Assembly: GCA_025457915.1 (NCBI GenBank)
Contig: JALOTL010000030.1
Span: 1 to 32,486, forward strand
DNA length: 32,486 nucleotides
Direction of reading: 5' to 3'
Source: Spirochaetota bacterium
GTDB lineage: Bacteria > Spirochaetota > UBA4802 > UBA5550
Position numbers and translations under genes: made by a program. The notes under the pieces were generated by a model that was not told the DNA's origin, ran no database searches, and saw nothing but the letters and a program-made list of their open reading frames with translations. Position 1 is the stretch's first letter. The number at the start of each line of letters is the position of its first letter. Shown here in pieces: positions 23,415-30,997 of the stretch.

Positions 23415-24083
23415 TTAAAATTCAACCGCCTGTATCCTCCTCGCGGCAATCTCAGCATCATAGAGGGCCGCGGCTATGCTGCCCGGTCTGCCGGCGTCAC
23501 CGATCACGAACACGTTTTTGACGGACCCTTCAGCAAGATCAGCCGCAGACCGGTCGGGCTCGATTCCCAGGGACGACACGATGATATCGGCAGTGATTTT
23601 TTCCGCGTCGCCAGATTTGTTCTTAAACCGGATTTCGTACCCCTCCGCGCCGGATATCACCGCGCCGGTGTATATTTTAACCCCGGCCTTGCGGAGTGAA
23701 AGGACAAGGGACATCCTGTTCAATATTTCCATTCCGGCGGCAAGATCCTCCGCAACCTCGAGAAGGTGGACCTCGTTGCCGAGCTTTGCCAGGTATGCGG
23801 CGGCCTCGCATCCGGTGCTCCCGCCGCCGATTACAACGGCCGTCCTCCCGGTGACGGTCTCCCCGTCCATGAGAAGGTCCGCGGAGTCTATCACGCGCGA
23901 CGCGCCGCTGAGTACCGGCAGGGTCCTGGGTCTTCCGCCTGTCGCGATTACGGCCGCGTGCGGCGACAGTTCTTTTATGAGCTTCCCGTCAAGCACGGTA
24001 TCAAGCAGGACCCGTGTGCCGGATTCCCTCAACCGCCCGACCAGGTATTCCCTGAACTCCCCTATACGCTCCTTGTGGGGCGG
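23415..24083 (-). pseudogene. C-terminal NAD(P)/FAD part of a broken 2,4-dienoyl-CoA reductase-like gene
   Basis: Out-of-frame remainder of the gene at 24001-25269. This frame resumes the family at PPHKERIGEFREYL, the segment that follows the FAD-binding fold in FadH-type enzymes. It then carries VIATGGRPRTLP, the second dinucleotide fold VVIGGGSTGCEAA, DIIVSSLGIEPD and the FAD-site end NVFVIGDAGRPGSIAAAL. About 30-35 residues (the rest of the first nucleotide fold) are absent between GGGPGG and PPHKE, and the frame differs. This fits a deletion of 2 mod 3 nucleotides, around 95-101 nt. A TTG at 24032 could start a free fragment, but without the deleted part it would not make a full FAD site. 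A sequencing or assembly collapse at the hairpin is an equal possibility. Confidence 0.75.
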
Positions 24084-25269
24084 CCCCGCCCGGGCCGCCC
24101 CCGACCACCAGTATCCTCCCGGGATAATCCGCCCTGAGCAGCTTCCCGAGCCTCAGCTCCCTTCCGGCATGGGGATTGACCGCGCAGCCGATATGCAGCG
24201 ACTTTGTCGTCCTGTCCAGGCAGTGATTGCATGAAAGGCACGGCCTGATTTTATCCGCCTGTCCCTTTCGGGCCTTTTCAGCCCATTTTTCGTCGGCTAT
24301 CTGGTTCCTGCCGACGAACAGGAAATCCGCCTTTCCGCCGGCGATCGCCTTTTCCGCGAAATCAGGGTGCCTGATCACTCCGCCCCCGAACACCGGTATC
24401 CCGGCTGATTTCTTGACCCTCTCAGCCAGTCCGAGCCTCCAGCCCTCGCCGAAGGACTGCGGCTCGATCGACACGTGTCCGGATTCGTACATGCCCGATG
24501 AAACGCTGAGGTAGTCGGCGCCGGCCTTTTCAAGGATCCCCGCTATCGCCTCGCCCTCGTCCTCCTCAATTCCTCCCGTCAGAAAATCCTTCATATTGAA
24601 CCTTATCCCGATGACCAGTCCGCCCCCGCACCACGACCTGATCCCGCCGATGATCTCAACGACTATCCTGGCCCTGTTCCCGGTGCTTCCCCCGTAACCG
24701 TCGGTCCTCCTGTTGGTAAAAGGCGAAAGGAACCCGCTCAGGAGGTAGCCGTGGGCGGCATGGATCTCAACGCCGTCGAAGCCCGCCTGTTTTGCGAATA
24801 CGCCCGCCATTATGAATTTCTTCTTAATATCCTCTATGTCCTCGGCTGTTGCTTCCCTGGGTTTTGACCCGGAGACCCTGCAGGGCAGCGCCGAAGGGGC
24901 GACAGGCTGAATGCCGTCCGTTATTAGCGTGTTCGTCTGCCTGCCGGCATGATGGAGCTGTATGAAGGCCCGCGAACCGCCGCTCTTTAAGGCTTCGGCA
25001 AGCCTTGACAGCCCGGAGAGATACCTCTGGTGGTCTATCCTTATCTGGTTGAGCAGCGCCCTGCCTGCAGGCGCGTCCACGCACGCGACCTCGACTACTA
25101 TAATGCCCGGTCCGGACATCGCCCTGGCCCTGTAGTACTCTATCATGTCGTCAGTGACCCTGCCGTCGAACCCTCCCAGCGCTGTTCCCATGGCCGGCAT
25201 CACGATCCTGTTTTGAATTTCAAGACCGCCTATTGCCCCCCGCGAAAAAAGTCCCCTGTATTCTTCCAT
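24001..25269 (-). CDS. NADH:flavin oxidoreductase/2,4-dienoyl-CoA reductase-like, truncated by frameshift
   Basis: N-terminal two thirds of a FadH/Old-Yellow-Enzyme protein, which reduces enoyl or dienoyl substrates with FMN, a 4Fe-4S cluster and FAD. The FMN barrel is intact: GLEIQNRIVMPAM (15-27), FIQLHHAGRQ (102-111), VEIHAAHGYLLSGFLSP (167-183), RTDGYGGSTGNR (188-199). The cluster ligands are Cys344, Cys347, Cys350 and Cys362 (CLSCNHC, then IGC). The dinucleotide fold begins ILVVGGGPGG (386-395), then the frame is lost; about 27 unrelated residues precede the stop at 24001. Full family members run to about 640-670 aa. The barrel could still fold, but electron input from the FAD domain would be lost. 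It follows etfA after 108 nt. Confidence 0.85.
   Translation of the reverse strand: MEEYRGLFSRGAIGGLEIQNRIVMPAMGTALGGFDGRVTDDMIEYYRARAMSGPGIIVVEVACVDAPAGRALLNQIRIDHQRYLSGLSRLAEALKSGGSRAFIQLHHAGRQTNTLITDGIQPVAPSALPCRVSGSKPREATAEDIEDIKKKFIMAGVFAKQAGFDGVEIHAAHGYLLSGFLSPFTNRRTDGYGGSTGNRARIVVEIIGGIRSWCGGGLVIGIRFNMKDFLTGGIEEDEGEAIAGILEKAGADYLSVSSGMYESGHVSIEPQSFGEGWRLGLAERVKKSAGIPVFGGGVIRHPDFAEKAIAGGKADFLFVGRNQIADEKWAEKARKGQADKIRPCLSCNHCLDRTTKSLHIGCAVNPHAGRELRLGKLLRADYPGRILVVGGGPGGAAPQGAYRGVQGIPGRAVEGIRHTGPA
24077..24101. repeat. GC-only inverted repeat at the reductase lesion
   Basis: GGGGCGGCCC (24077-24086) and GGGCCGCCCC (24092-24101) are perfect 10-bp inverted repeats with a 5-nt loop. All 25 bases are G or C. 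The repeat sits exactly where the two reading frames of the dienoyl-CoA reductase-like gene fail to join. Confidence 0.9.
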
Positions 25270-25334
25270 GATAATAACCCTCTTGTACTGGAAATTGTAT
25301 TGCGATTGATAAAATCTTGCTCATGAAAACAGAC

Positions 25335-25387
25335 GGCCGGATGAAAACCGCATTTCAAGGCCGCTTTGAATAATGGTTCATCCGGCC
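25335..25387. repeat. 11-bp inverted repeat between etfA and reductase gene
   Basis: GGCCGGATGAA (25335-25345) and TTCATCCGGCC (25377-25387) are perfect inverted repeats 31 nt apart, with a smaller TTCAA/TTGAA repeat in the loop. The right arm includes the etfA stop codon. On the minus strand this places a stem-loop at the end of etfA, possibly a processing, stability or partial termination element. Confidence 0.6.
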
Positions 25388-26361
25388 CTTCTTTTCCGGA
25401 TTTCCTCGATGAATTCCGGCAGAAACCCGTTCAGGTCCTCCACCACGCATACGTCAGAATGTTTGAAGATCGGCGCCTCCGGGTCCCTGTTAACGGCCAC
25501 GATGAAACCAGACCCGGACATTCCTGCAAGGTGCTGGACCGCACCTGATATCCCGCAGGCGATGTACAGTTTCGGACTCACCGTTTTCCCGGTAATCCCG
25601 ATCTGCCGCCCGTATTCCATCCATCCCCTGTCGCAGACTATCCTCGAGCACCCGACGGCCGACCTGTCGAAAAGCCCGGCAAGGCCGGTGATGAGCCCGA
25701 TATTTTCAACGCCCCCGATTCCCCTTCCGGCGGACACGATGACGTCCGCATTTTCTATCCCGGAGTCTTCGGCGCCGGATTTCTTCACGCCGAGATACCT
25801 TGTAGCCTTAAGTTCGATGTCAGAACTGACGGCAGCGACGCTCCCGGGACCGCTGGAACAGAACTCGGGTTTTGCCGCCCCGGGCATGACGGTAATTACC
25901 GCGAAATCCGCCGCCGGTCGAAATTGCATCTCCAGTTTTCCATTGAAGGCCTGCCTGGTAAAAACCATACCGTTGCCGGACTTCATACCGTTCACTCCGG
26001 TTATGCACGCCGCGCCCAGCCTGACGGCAAGCCCTGGGGCATATTCAGAACCCCGCTGGGTATGGGGGACCATGACGATGCCGGATACGTATTCCATCAG
26101 GAATTCATGCAGAGCGGCCTTGTATCCCTCGCTGGTGTAGTTTTCCAGGTGCGGGCTTTCAAGAAGGACCACGTCCGCGCCGCTTTCCTCCGAAATCAAG
26201 CGGCCTGCTTCCGTCATGCCGTTTCCCGGTATGATAACGACGGTCCGCATCCCTGACGACGCGCCAGCCATCAGGGCGAACGCCGTCACCTCCAGCGTGT
26301 GCCTGTTTATTTTTCCATCCTCGTGTTCGGCCACGACGGCGATTATTCCTCCGGTTTTCAT
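25378..26361 (-). CDS. etfA: Electron transfer flavoprotein alpha subunit
   Basis: FAD-carrying subunit of ETF, which takes electrons from acyl-CoA dehydrogenases and passes them to the quinone pool through ETF-quinone oxidoreductase. 327 aa. The C-terminal FAD domain is clear: SAGRGIGGVEN, then CDRGWMEYGRQIGITGKTV, LYIACGISGAVQHLAGM and FIVAVNRDPEAPIF. The ATG overlaps the etfB stop by 4 nt (ATGA). It belongs with the oppositely transcribed acyl-CoA dehydrogenase at 28017, its likely electron donor. Its last codons lie in an inverted repeat. Confidence 0.95.
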   Translation of the reverse strand: MKTGGIIAVVAEHEDGKINRHTLEVTAFALMAGASSGMRTVVIIPGNGMTEAGRLISEESGADVVLLESPHLENYTSEGYKAALHEFLMEYVSGIVMVPHTQRGSEYAPGLAVRLGAACITGVNGMKSGNGMVFTRQAFNGKLEMQFRPAADFAVITVMPGAAKPEFCSSGPGSVAAVSSDIELKATRYLGVKKSGAEDSGIENADVIVSAGRGIGGVENIGLITGLAGLFDRSAVGCSRIVCDRGWMEYGRQIGITGKTVSPKLYIACGISGAVQHLAGMSGSGFIVAVNRDPEAPIFKHSDVCVVEDLNGFLPEFIEEIRKRRAG

Positions 26362-27170
26362 ATCAGCGACCTCTCATGGAGGATATCCCACAGCCTTGCC
26401 GCCTTCTCCCGGGTCCGGCCATCGAGAAAAACCGGGTCCCTGGTCGATCCGGGCCGGTTCATTCCAACCAGGATTTCGCGCGCGGGAATGATCCCGAACT
26501 CTTCCGGGTCCGCCGTGTTTATCTTTTCCTTCCCGGCCCGGAGCACGTTTGAAAGAGACGGGTACCTGGGCCTGTTTATGCCTGACTGGACCGCGATCAA
26601 TGCCGGCAGTGCGAGCTCGAGGCATTCCCTCCTTCCGGACTCTATCTCCCTCTCCACGTACAAGGTGCCTTTGCCGGGATCCAGTTCCGCAAGGACCACC
26701 GATGCAGCGCAGGGTATGCCGAGGATTTCAGCGGTCATCTGCCCGACCGCACCCTGCATATCGTCCTCGGATATGACGCCGGTCAGGATGAGGTCGTACG
26801 AACCCTTCCGCGCGAAACCGGCAAGGAGCCCGGAGACGGGCCAGGGACCGGATGAAAAGTCTCCGGGAAAGTCAATCCTCGTACCGGAGTCCGCGCCCAT
26901 CTCCATCGCTCGTCTTATGGCCTGCCCGCTTCTTTCTGGTCCTACCGTGACGGCATGTACGCACTCCGCAAGGCCGGCGTCCTTCATTCCCAGGGCCTCC
27001 TCGATGGCGAATTCGTCGAACCTGTTCATGAAGCGGGACGCCCCCGATTCAAGGTCGACGGACCCGTCTTCCCTTAAAACCAGGGGAGCTTCGGGGTCCC
27101 TCACCTGTTTTATGCAGACAAGCACCTTTATTCTGCCGGCCGCCCGGCCCTGCGGTTTTTTTCCGTCCAT
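26358..27170 (-). CDS. etfB: Electron transfer flavoprotein beta subunit
   Basis: AMP-binding subunit of ETF (270 aa); pairs with EtfA. Seen: VLVCIKQVRDPEAPL near the start, NRFDEFAIEEALGMKDAG, VTVGPERSGQAIRRAMEMGAD and the ETF-beta signature region VEREIESGRRECLELALPAL. The first ~13 residues (MDGKKPQGRAAGR) extend beyond the usual start, MKxLVCIKQV. The ATG at 27170 is the only reasonable start. Its position 6 nt after a good -10 box means the message would begin at or within a base of the start codon, so etfB is probably leaderless. Overlaps etfA by 4 nt. Confidence 0.93.
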   Translation of the reverse strand: MDGKKPQGRAAGRIKVLVCIKQVRDPEAPLVLREDGSVDLESGASRFMNRFDEFAIEEALGMKDAGLAECVHAVTVGPERSGQAIRRAMEMGADSGTRIDFPGDFSSGPWPVSGLLAGFARKGSYDLILTGVISEDDMQGAVGQMTAEILGIPCAASVVLAELDPGKGTLYVEREIESGRRECLELALPALIAVQSGINRPRYPSLSNVLRAGKEKINTADPEEFGIIPAREILVGMNRPGSTRDPVFLDGRTREKAARLWDILHERSLI

Positions 27171-27176
27171 GTATCA

Positions 27177-27205
27177 ATAATAACAGCGGCAGCCGAAAGT
27201 TGCAA
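27177..27205 (-). promoter_or_regulatory. etfBA promoter (predicted leaderless)
   Basis: Minus strand: TTGCAA (27205-27200) and TATTAT (27182-27177) separated by exactly 17 nt. Only 6 nt separate the -10 from the etfB ATG at 27170, so the predicted +1 is the A of the start codon. Confidence 0.7.
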
Positions 27206-27218
27206 CAAAAAAATATAA

Positions 27219-27228
27219 CGAACGTTCG
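27219..27228. promoter_or_regulatory. Putative TetR-type operator between divergent promoters
   Basis: CGAACGTTCG is a perfect 10-bp palindrome inside AACGAACGTTCGAT. It lies between the two -35 boxes (13 nt from the leftward, 10 nt from the rightward). TetR regulators of acyl-CoA metabolism often bind such short palindromes, and a TetR gene sits in the rightward operon. Binding is inferred. Confidence 0.65.
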
Positions 27229-27238
27229 ATTTTTTTTA

Positions 27239-27267
27239 TTGACAGCCTGATATGCCGCGGCTATATT
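27239..27267 (+). promoter_or_regulatory. Promoter of the ACAD10/11-like operon
   Basis: TTGACA (27239-27244) and TATATT (27262-27267) with exactly 17 nt between them; start expected near 27274. This decides the first gene's start: the ATG at 27252 lies inside the promoter, so the ATG at 27285 is used. Confidence 0.85.
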
Positions 27268-27284
27268 GCATACGGATAAACGAT

Positions 27285-27992
27285 ATGAGCGAAATATACC
27301 TCATAAGACACGGCCAGGCGTCCTTCGGGGAAGGCGATTATGACGTCCTGTCGGAGACCGGAATCAGGCAATCCGATATCCTCGGCTCGCACCTCGCGGA
27401 CTCGGGGATATCCTTCGATTCAGCATACACGGGGACGCTCGAGCGCCAGAAAAAAACCGCCGCGATAATACTCACGCGGCTGAACGAAGCCGGACTGGGC
27501 TCCCCTGAACCCGTAATCGATCCCGGTTTCAACGAATACGATACAAAGGAGATCATCCGATCCATGATGGGTGAAATCGTAAGGGACGACCCGACTTTCG
27601 AAGAAGATTTTAAAAAAATATTCAGCGAGAGAAGGTCCTTCCAGAGGATCCTCGAGGAATCGATGAAGCGTTGGATAGGGAAAAGGCACCCCGAAGGCAT
27701 CGAAACCTGGGAAGGCTTCCTGGGCAGGGTCATGAACGCGGTAAAAAGGGTCGTCAGTGAAAACGGGCGCGGTAAAAAAATCGCCGTCTTCGCATCCGGG
27801 GGATCCATCGGCGCGGCCGCCGGGCTCGCGGCCGGGATGTCGGGCGAGGAGACGATGAACCTGGTGTGGCAGATGCCAAACACGTCCGTGACAAGACTCA
27901 GGTTCGGCGGCGGAAGGCTCACCCTGGGCTCCTTCAACTGCTATTCTCATCTCGAGCGTAAAGACCGCCGGGATTTTATAACATACAGGTAG
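27285..27992 (+). CDS. Histidine-phosphatase-fold protein lacking the second catalytic His
   Basis: Member of the phosphoglycerate mutase/histidine phosphatase superfamily (235 aa). The N-terminal motif LIRHGQA (His9 the phospho-acceptor) and SAYTGTLERQKKTA (Arg54) are present, as is an acidic site near GFNEYD. The usual second histidine, in a C-terminal HGG motif, is replaced: the segment reads AVFASGGSIGAA (Ser171). Activity may therefore be altered or lost; I recall the SGG form from similar genes near acyl-CoA dehydrogenases, though I cannot check this. First gene of the operon with a very short leader. Its neighbours suggest a phosphorylated acyl-CoA or related metabolite as substrate, but this is inference. 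Confidence 0.88.
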   Translation: MSEIYLIRHGQASFGEGDYDVLSETGIRQSDILGSHLADSGISFDSAYTGTLERQKKTAAIILTRLNEAGLGSPEPVIDPGFNEYDTKEIIRSMMGEIVRDDPTFEEDFKKIFSERRSFQRILEESMKRWIGKRHPEGIETWEGFLGRVMNAVKRVVSENGRGKKIAVFASGGSIGAAAGLAAGMSGEETMNLVWQMPNTSVTRLRFGGGRLTLGSFNCYSHLERKDRRDFITYR

Positions 27993-28016
27993 AAACGTAA
28001 AATAAGGAGGAAAAAT

Positions 28017-29225
28017 ATGGATTTCGAAATATCCGACAAAATGAAGGCCATTACCGGAATGATAAACGAGTTCGTTGACAGGGAACTCATACCGCTTGAG
28101 CCCGAATTTCTCACCAGGGAATTCAGGGAGCTCCTGCCGGTGCTTGAAGAAAAAAGAAAAATGGTGAAAAAGATGGAGCTCTGGGCCCCGAACCATCCGA
28201 AGGAATACGGCGGCATGGGACTGAACCTGCTCGAGCACGGCCTGGTATCCGAATCGCTCGGCAGATCGCCCCTGGGCCACTACGTCTTCAACTGCCAGGC
28301 CCCGGACGCGGGCAACATAGAGATCCTGCACAAGTACGGCACGCCGGAACAGAAGGAAAAATATCTCCGCCCGCTCGTGGAGGGCAAAATCAGGAGCTGC
28401 TTCTCCATGACCGAGGTCGAGCTGCCCGGGTCAAACCCGGTAATGATGAACGCCACAGCGGTAAAGGACGGCGGGGATTACGTCATAAACGGCCAGAAAT
28501 GGTATTCCACCGCGGCTGACGGCGCGGAATTCTCGATAGCCATGGCGATCACCAATCCCGAGGCGCCGCCCCACCTGAGGGCCAGCATGATAATAGTCCC
28601 GACCAGCAACCCTGGATTCAACCTGGTGAGGAACATTTCCGTGATGGGCCATTCCGGAAGCGACTACTTCAGCCACGGCGAAGTACTGTTCCAGTCGTGC
28701 AGGGTCCCGCAGGAAAACCTACTCGGGCCGGAAGGCCAGGGATTCATCATAGCGCAGGAGCGCCTCGGACCGGGAAGGATACACCACTGCATGAGGTGGA
28801 TCGGCATATGCAACAGGGCGTTCGACCTCCTCTGCTCCAGGTCGCTCGCGAGGCCGATAAGCCCGGACGGGAAGACCCTGTCCACGAAGCAGATAGTGCA
28901 GGCATGGATAGCCGAAAGCGCGGCCGAGATCCAGGCGGCCAGGCTCATGACGCTCCACGCTGCATGGAGGATAGACAATCTCGGTGCGAAGGAGGCGCGG
29001 ATAGATATATCCCTCATCAAGTTCTTCGTGGCCGGGGTGATGCAGAGCGTGATCGACAGGGCGCTGCAGGCGCACGGCGGTCTAGGCATGACGGACGACA
29101 CGATCCTGGCCTTCTTCTTCAGGCACGAAAGGGCCGCCAGGATATACGACGGCGCAGACGAGGTGCACAAGGTGAACGTCGCCAGGACAATACTCAAGGG
29201 ATACGAGGGCAGGAAGGTCAGGTAG
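28017..29225 (+). CDS. Acyl-CoA dehydrogenase, ACAD10/ACAD11 type
   Basis: FAD-dependent acyl-CoA dehydrogenase (402 aa) feeding electrons to ETF. FAD region: SCFSMTEVELPGSN, then GDYVINGQKWYSTAADGA. Family features shared with mammalian ACAD10/ACAD11: LGPGRIHHCMRWIG near 253, AWIAESAAEIQAARL near 303, and RIYDGADEVHKVNVA at 375, where ordinary ACADs have YEGT with the catalytic Glu. The Asp-Gly form is the ACAD10/11 hallmark. In animals this domain is fused to an APH-type kinase, whose match is encoded two genes downstream. Strong GGAGG ribosome site. Gap to the next gene is 6 nt. Confidence 0.93.
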   Translation: MDFEISDKMKAITGMINEFVDRELIPLEPEFLTREFRELLPVLEEKRKMVKKMELWAPNHPKEYGGMGLNLLEHGLVSESLGRSPLGHYVFNCQAPDAGNIEILHKYGTPEQKEKYLRPLVEGKIRSCFSMTEVELPGSNPVMMNATAVKDGGDYVINGQKWYSTAADGAEFSIAMAITNPEAPPHLRASMIIVPTSNPGFNLVRNISVMGHSGSDYFSHGEVLFQSCRVPQENLLGPEGQGFIIAQERLGPGRIHHCMRWIGICNRAFDLLCSRSLARPISPDGKTLSTKQIVQAWIAESAAEIQAARLMTLHAAWRIDNLGAKEARIDISLIKFFVAGVMQSVIDRALQAHGGLGMTDDTILAFFFRHERAARIYDGADEVHKVNVARTILKGYEGRKVR

Positions 29226-29231
29226 AGCGCC

Positions 29232-29909
29232 ATGAATTACGCCGAGTTCTGCAAGGAGATCGAAATGGAAAAGGCCGCGGCATTCAGGAACGCGGTTGAA
29301 TCCAACAAGGGGAGCATCAAGATCAAGAAGGAAAAGAAGCTGTCCGAGAATCTTTCCAGGATCTTCGACGCGACCATAGAGCTCGCGAACGAAAAGGGGT
29401 TCCAGGCCATGAGCATGAGGGACCTCAGCAGCAAGGCGTCGCTCAGCCTGGGCGCACTGTATTCATATTTTTCCAGCAAGGACGAGCTCCTTGAAATGAT
29501 CCAGGGATATTCCCTGGCAATGGTGTCAGTGATACTCACGGATTCGATCAAGAAGGAGACCGATAGCTCCAAAAAGCTCGAGAGGGCCATAAGGACCCAT
29601 GTGTACATCACTGAATACATGCAGCCCTGGTTTTATTTCTCATACATGGAGGCCAAGAACATGGACAGGCCGGCCCAGAAAAGGGCGATAGAGGGCGAGC
29701 TTTTCACGGAAAAGATCTTCTCGGACATAATCGAGTCGGCCGTGTCTGGAAAAAAACCCGGGGACCACGACCCGGTAATGACGGCCTCCCTCATAAAGGC
29801 AATGCTCCAGGACTGGTACCTGAAAAGGTGGAAATACAGGAAAAGAAAAATCGGTCCGGACCAGTTCGCCGATTTTCTGATATCCTTCATAAGATCTTCA
29901 ATCATGTAA
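29232..29909 (+). CDS. TetR-family transcriptional regulator
   Basis: TetR/AcrR repressor-like protein (225 aa). An N-terminal ~40-residue charged extension precedes the helix-turn-helix: RIFDATIELANEKGFQAMSMRDLSSKASLSLGALYSYFSSKDEL in outline, with the recognition helix around LSLGALYSYF (residues 70-80). The C-terminal ligand domain (~95-225) is helical and unassigned; acyl-CoAs are the likely type of ligand given its neighbours. It lies 6 nt after the dehydrogenase gene. The palindrome at 27219-27228 is the natural candidate operator, giving autoregulation of this operon and possibly of etfBA. Confidence 0.92.
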   Translation: MNYAEFCKEIEMEKAAAFRNAVESNKGSIKIKKEKKLSENLSRIFDATIELANEKGFQAMSMRDLSSKASLSLGALYSYFSSKDELLEMIQGYSLAMVSVILTDSIKKETDSSKKLERAIRTHVYITEYMQPWFYFSYMEAKNMDRPAQKRAIEGELFTEKIFSDIIESAVSGKKPGDHDPVMTASLIKAMLQDWYLKRWKYRKRKIGPDQFADFLISFIRSSIM

Positions 29910-29918
29910 GGTGGTACA

Positions 29919-30989
29919 ATGAAAGACTACATCGACAAACCGGCAAGCACAAGGGAGGGGGAGGAAATCGACCAGCCGAGGATAAGGGAATACCTGGCGG
30001 ACTCGATCCCCGGCCTCGAGGGGGAGCTCGAGATCAAGCAGTTCCCGAGCGGATTTTCCAACCTGACGTACCTGGTAAAATTCGGAAAGTCCGAGATGAT
30101 ACTGCGGCGGCCTCCGGCGGGAAAAAAGGCCAAAACGGCCCATGACATGGGAAGGGAATACAGGATGCTTTCCGCCCTTTACCCGGTCTTTCCCTATTGC
30201 CCGAAGCCTCTCGCCTATTCAGAGGACGAATCAGTCATCGGCTCGACATTTTACGTAATGGAGAGGATAAAGGGGATAATCCTCAGGAAGAACCTGCCGG
30301 AGGGGATGAACCTCGCGCCGGGTGACGCGGGGAAGCTCTGCGGAAACCTGCTGGACCTGCTGTGCGCCCTCCATTCGGTGGACTATAAAAAAATCGGGCT
30401 CGAAAGCTTCGGCCGGCCGGAGGGATACACCGGACGCCAGGTTACCGGGTGGAGCGGAAGATACAGGGACGCGAGAACGCCGGACGCGCCGGATTTCGAA
30501 ACCGTGATGGCCTGGCTCGCCGATAAAAAGCCGGCAGATTCCGACAGGCCCTGCCTGATACACAACGACTACAAATTCGACAATGTAGTCCTCGACCCGG
30601 ACAACCCCCTGAAAATCGTGGGCATACTCGACTGGGAGATGGCCACGATCGGCGATCCCCTGATGGACCTTGGCAATTCCATGGCATACTGGGTCGAAAA
30701 AAACGACCCGGAACAGATGCAGCTCATAAGGATGCTCCCGACAAACATAGACGGGGCGCTCACGAGGGACGAGCTGGTGGAAAGGTATTCCGATAAGACG
30801 GGCATCGACATTAAAGGCTTCGATTATTATTACTGCTTCGGTCTTTTCAGGCTCGCGGTCATAGCACAGCAGATATACTACAGGTATTTTCACGGCCAGA
30901 CAAAGGACCAGCGCTTCAAGACGCTTGTATTCGCGGTCAAAATACTGGAAGACACAGCGAAAAAAGTCATAGAAAAATCAAAAATGTGA
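29919..30989 (+). CDS. APH-type kinase, ACAD10/ACAD11 kinase-domain homolog
   Basis: Aminoglycoside-phosphotransferase-fold kinase (356 aa) resembling the N-terminal domain of animal ACAD11: FSNLTYLVKFG, MILRRPPAGK (the ATP-site lysine region), ESVIGSTFYVMERIKG, LHSVDYKKIGLESFG, the catalytic loop IHNDYKFDNVVLDP (Asp217, Asn222) and the metal motif GILDWEMATIGDP (Asp238). His-Gly-Asp of the usual loop is His-Asn-Asp here. In mammalian ACAD10/11, and in LvaA of the levulinate pathway, this kinase phosphorylates the 4-hydroxyl of 4-hydroxyacyl-CoAs so that an ACAD can remove it. An antibiotic substrate is unlikely given the operon. Starts 9 nt after the TetR gene with AGGTGG before the ATG. Confidence 0.9.
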   Translation: MKDYIDKPASTREGEEIDQPRIREYLADSIPGLEGELEIKQFPSGFSNLTYLVKFGKSEMILRRPPAGKKAKTAHDMGREYRMLSALYPVFPYCPKPLAYSEDESVIGSTFYVMERIKGIILRKNLPEGMNLAPGDAGKLCGNLLDLLCALHSVDYKKIGLESFGRPEGYTGRQVTGWSGRYRDARTPDAPDFETVMAWLADKKPADSDRPCLIHNDYKFDNVVLDPDNPLKIVGILDWEMATIGDPLMDLGNSMAYWVEKNDPEQMQLIRMLPTNIDGALTRDELVERYSDKTGIDIKGFDYYYCFGLFRLAVIAQQIYYRYFHGQTKDQRFKTLVFAVKILEDTAKKVIEKSKM

Positions 30990-30997
30990 GGTTCCAT

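Noticed and set aside
27420-28331. Minus-strand open frame of 303 codons across the phosphatase and ACAD genes
   Set aside because: Crosses two well-supported genes and their ribosome site; sequence lacks any family pattern.
30231-30893. Minus-strand open frame of 220 codons opposite the kinase
   Set aside because: The kinase motifs on the plus strand are unambiguous.
29919-30989. Antibiotic-resistance reading of the APH-fold kinase
   Set aside because: Sequence matches the ACAD10/11 kinase domain and lies in an acyl-CoA operon, so resistance is not supported.
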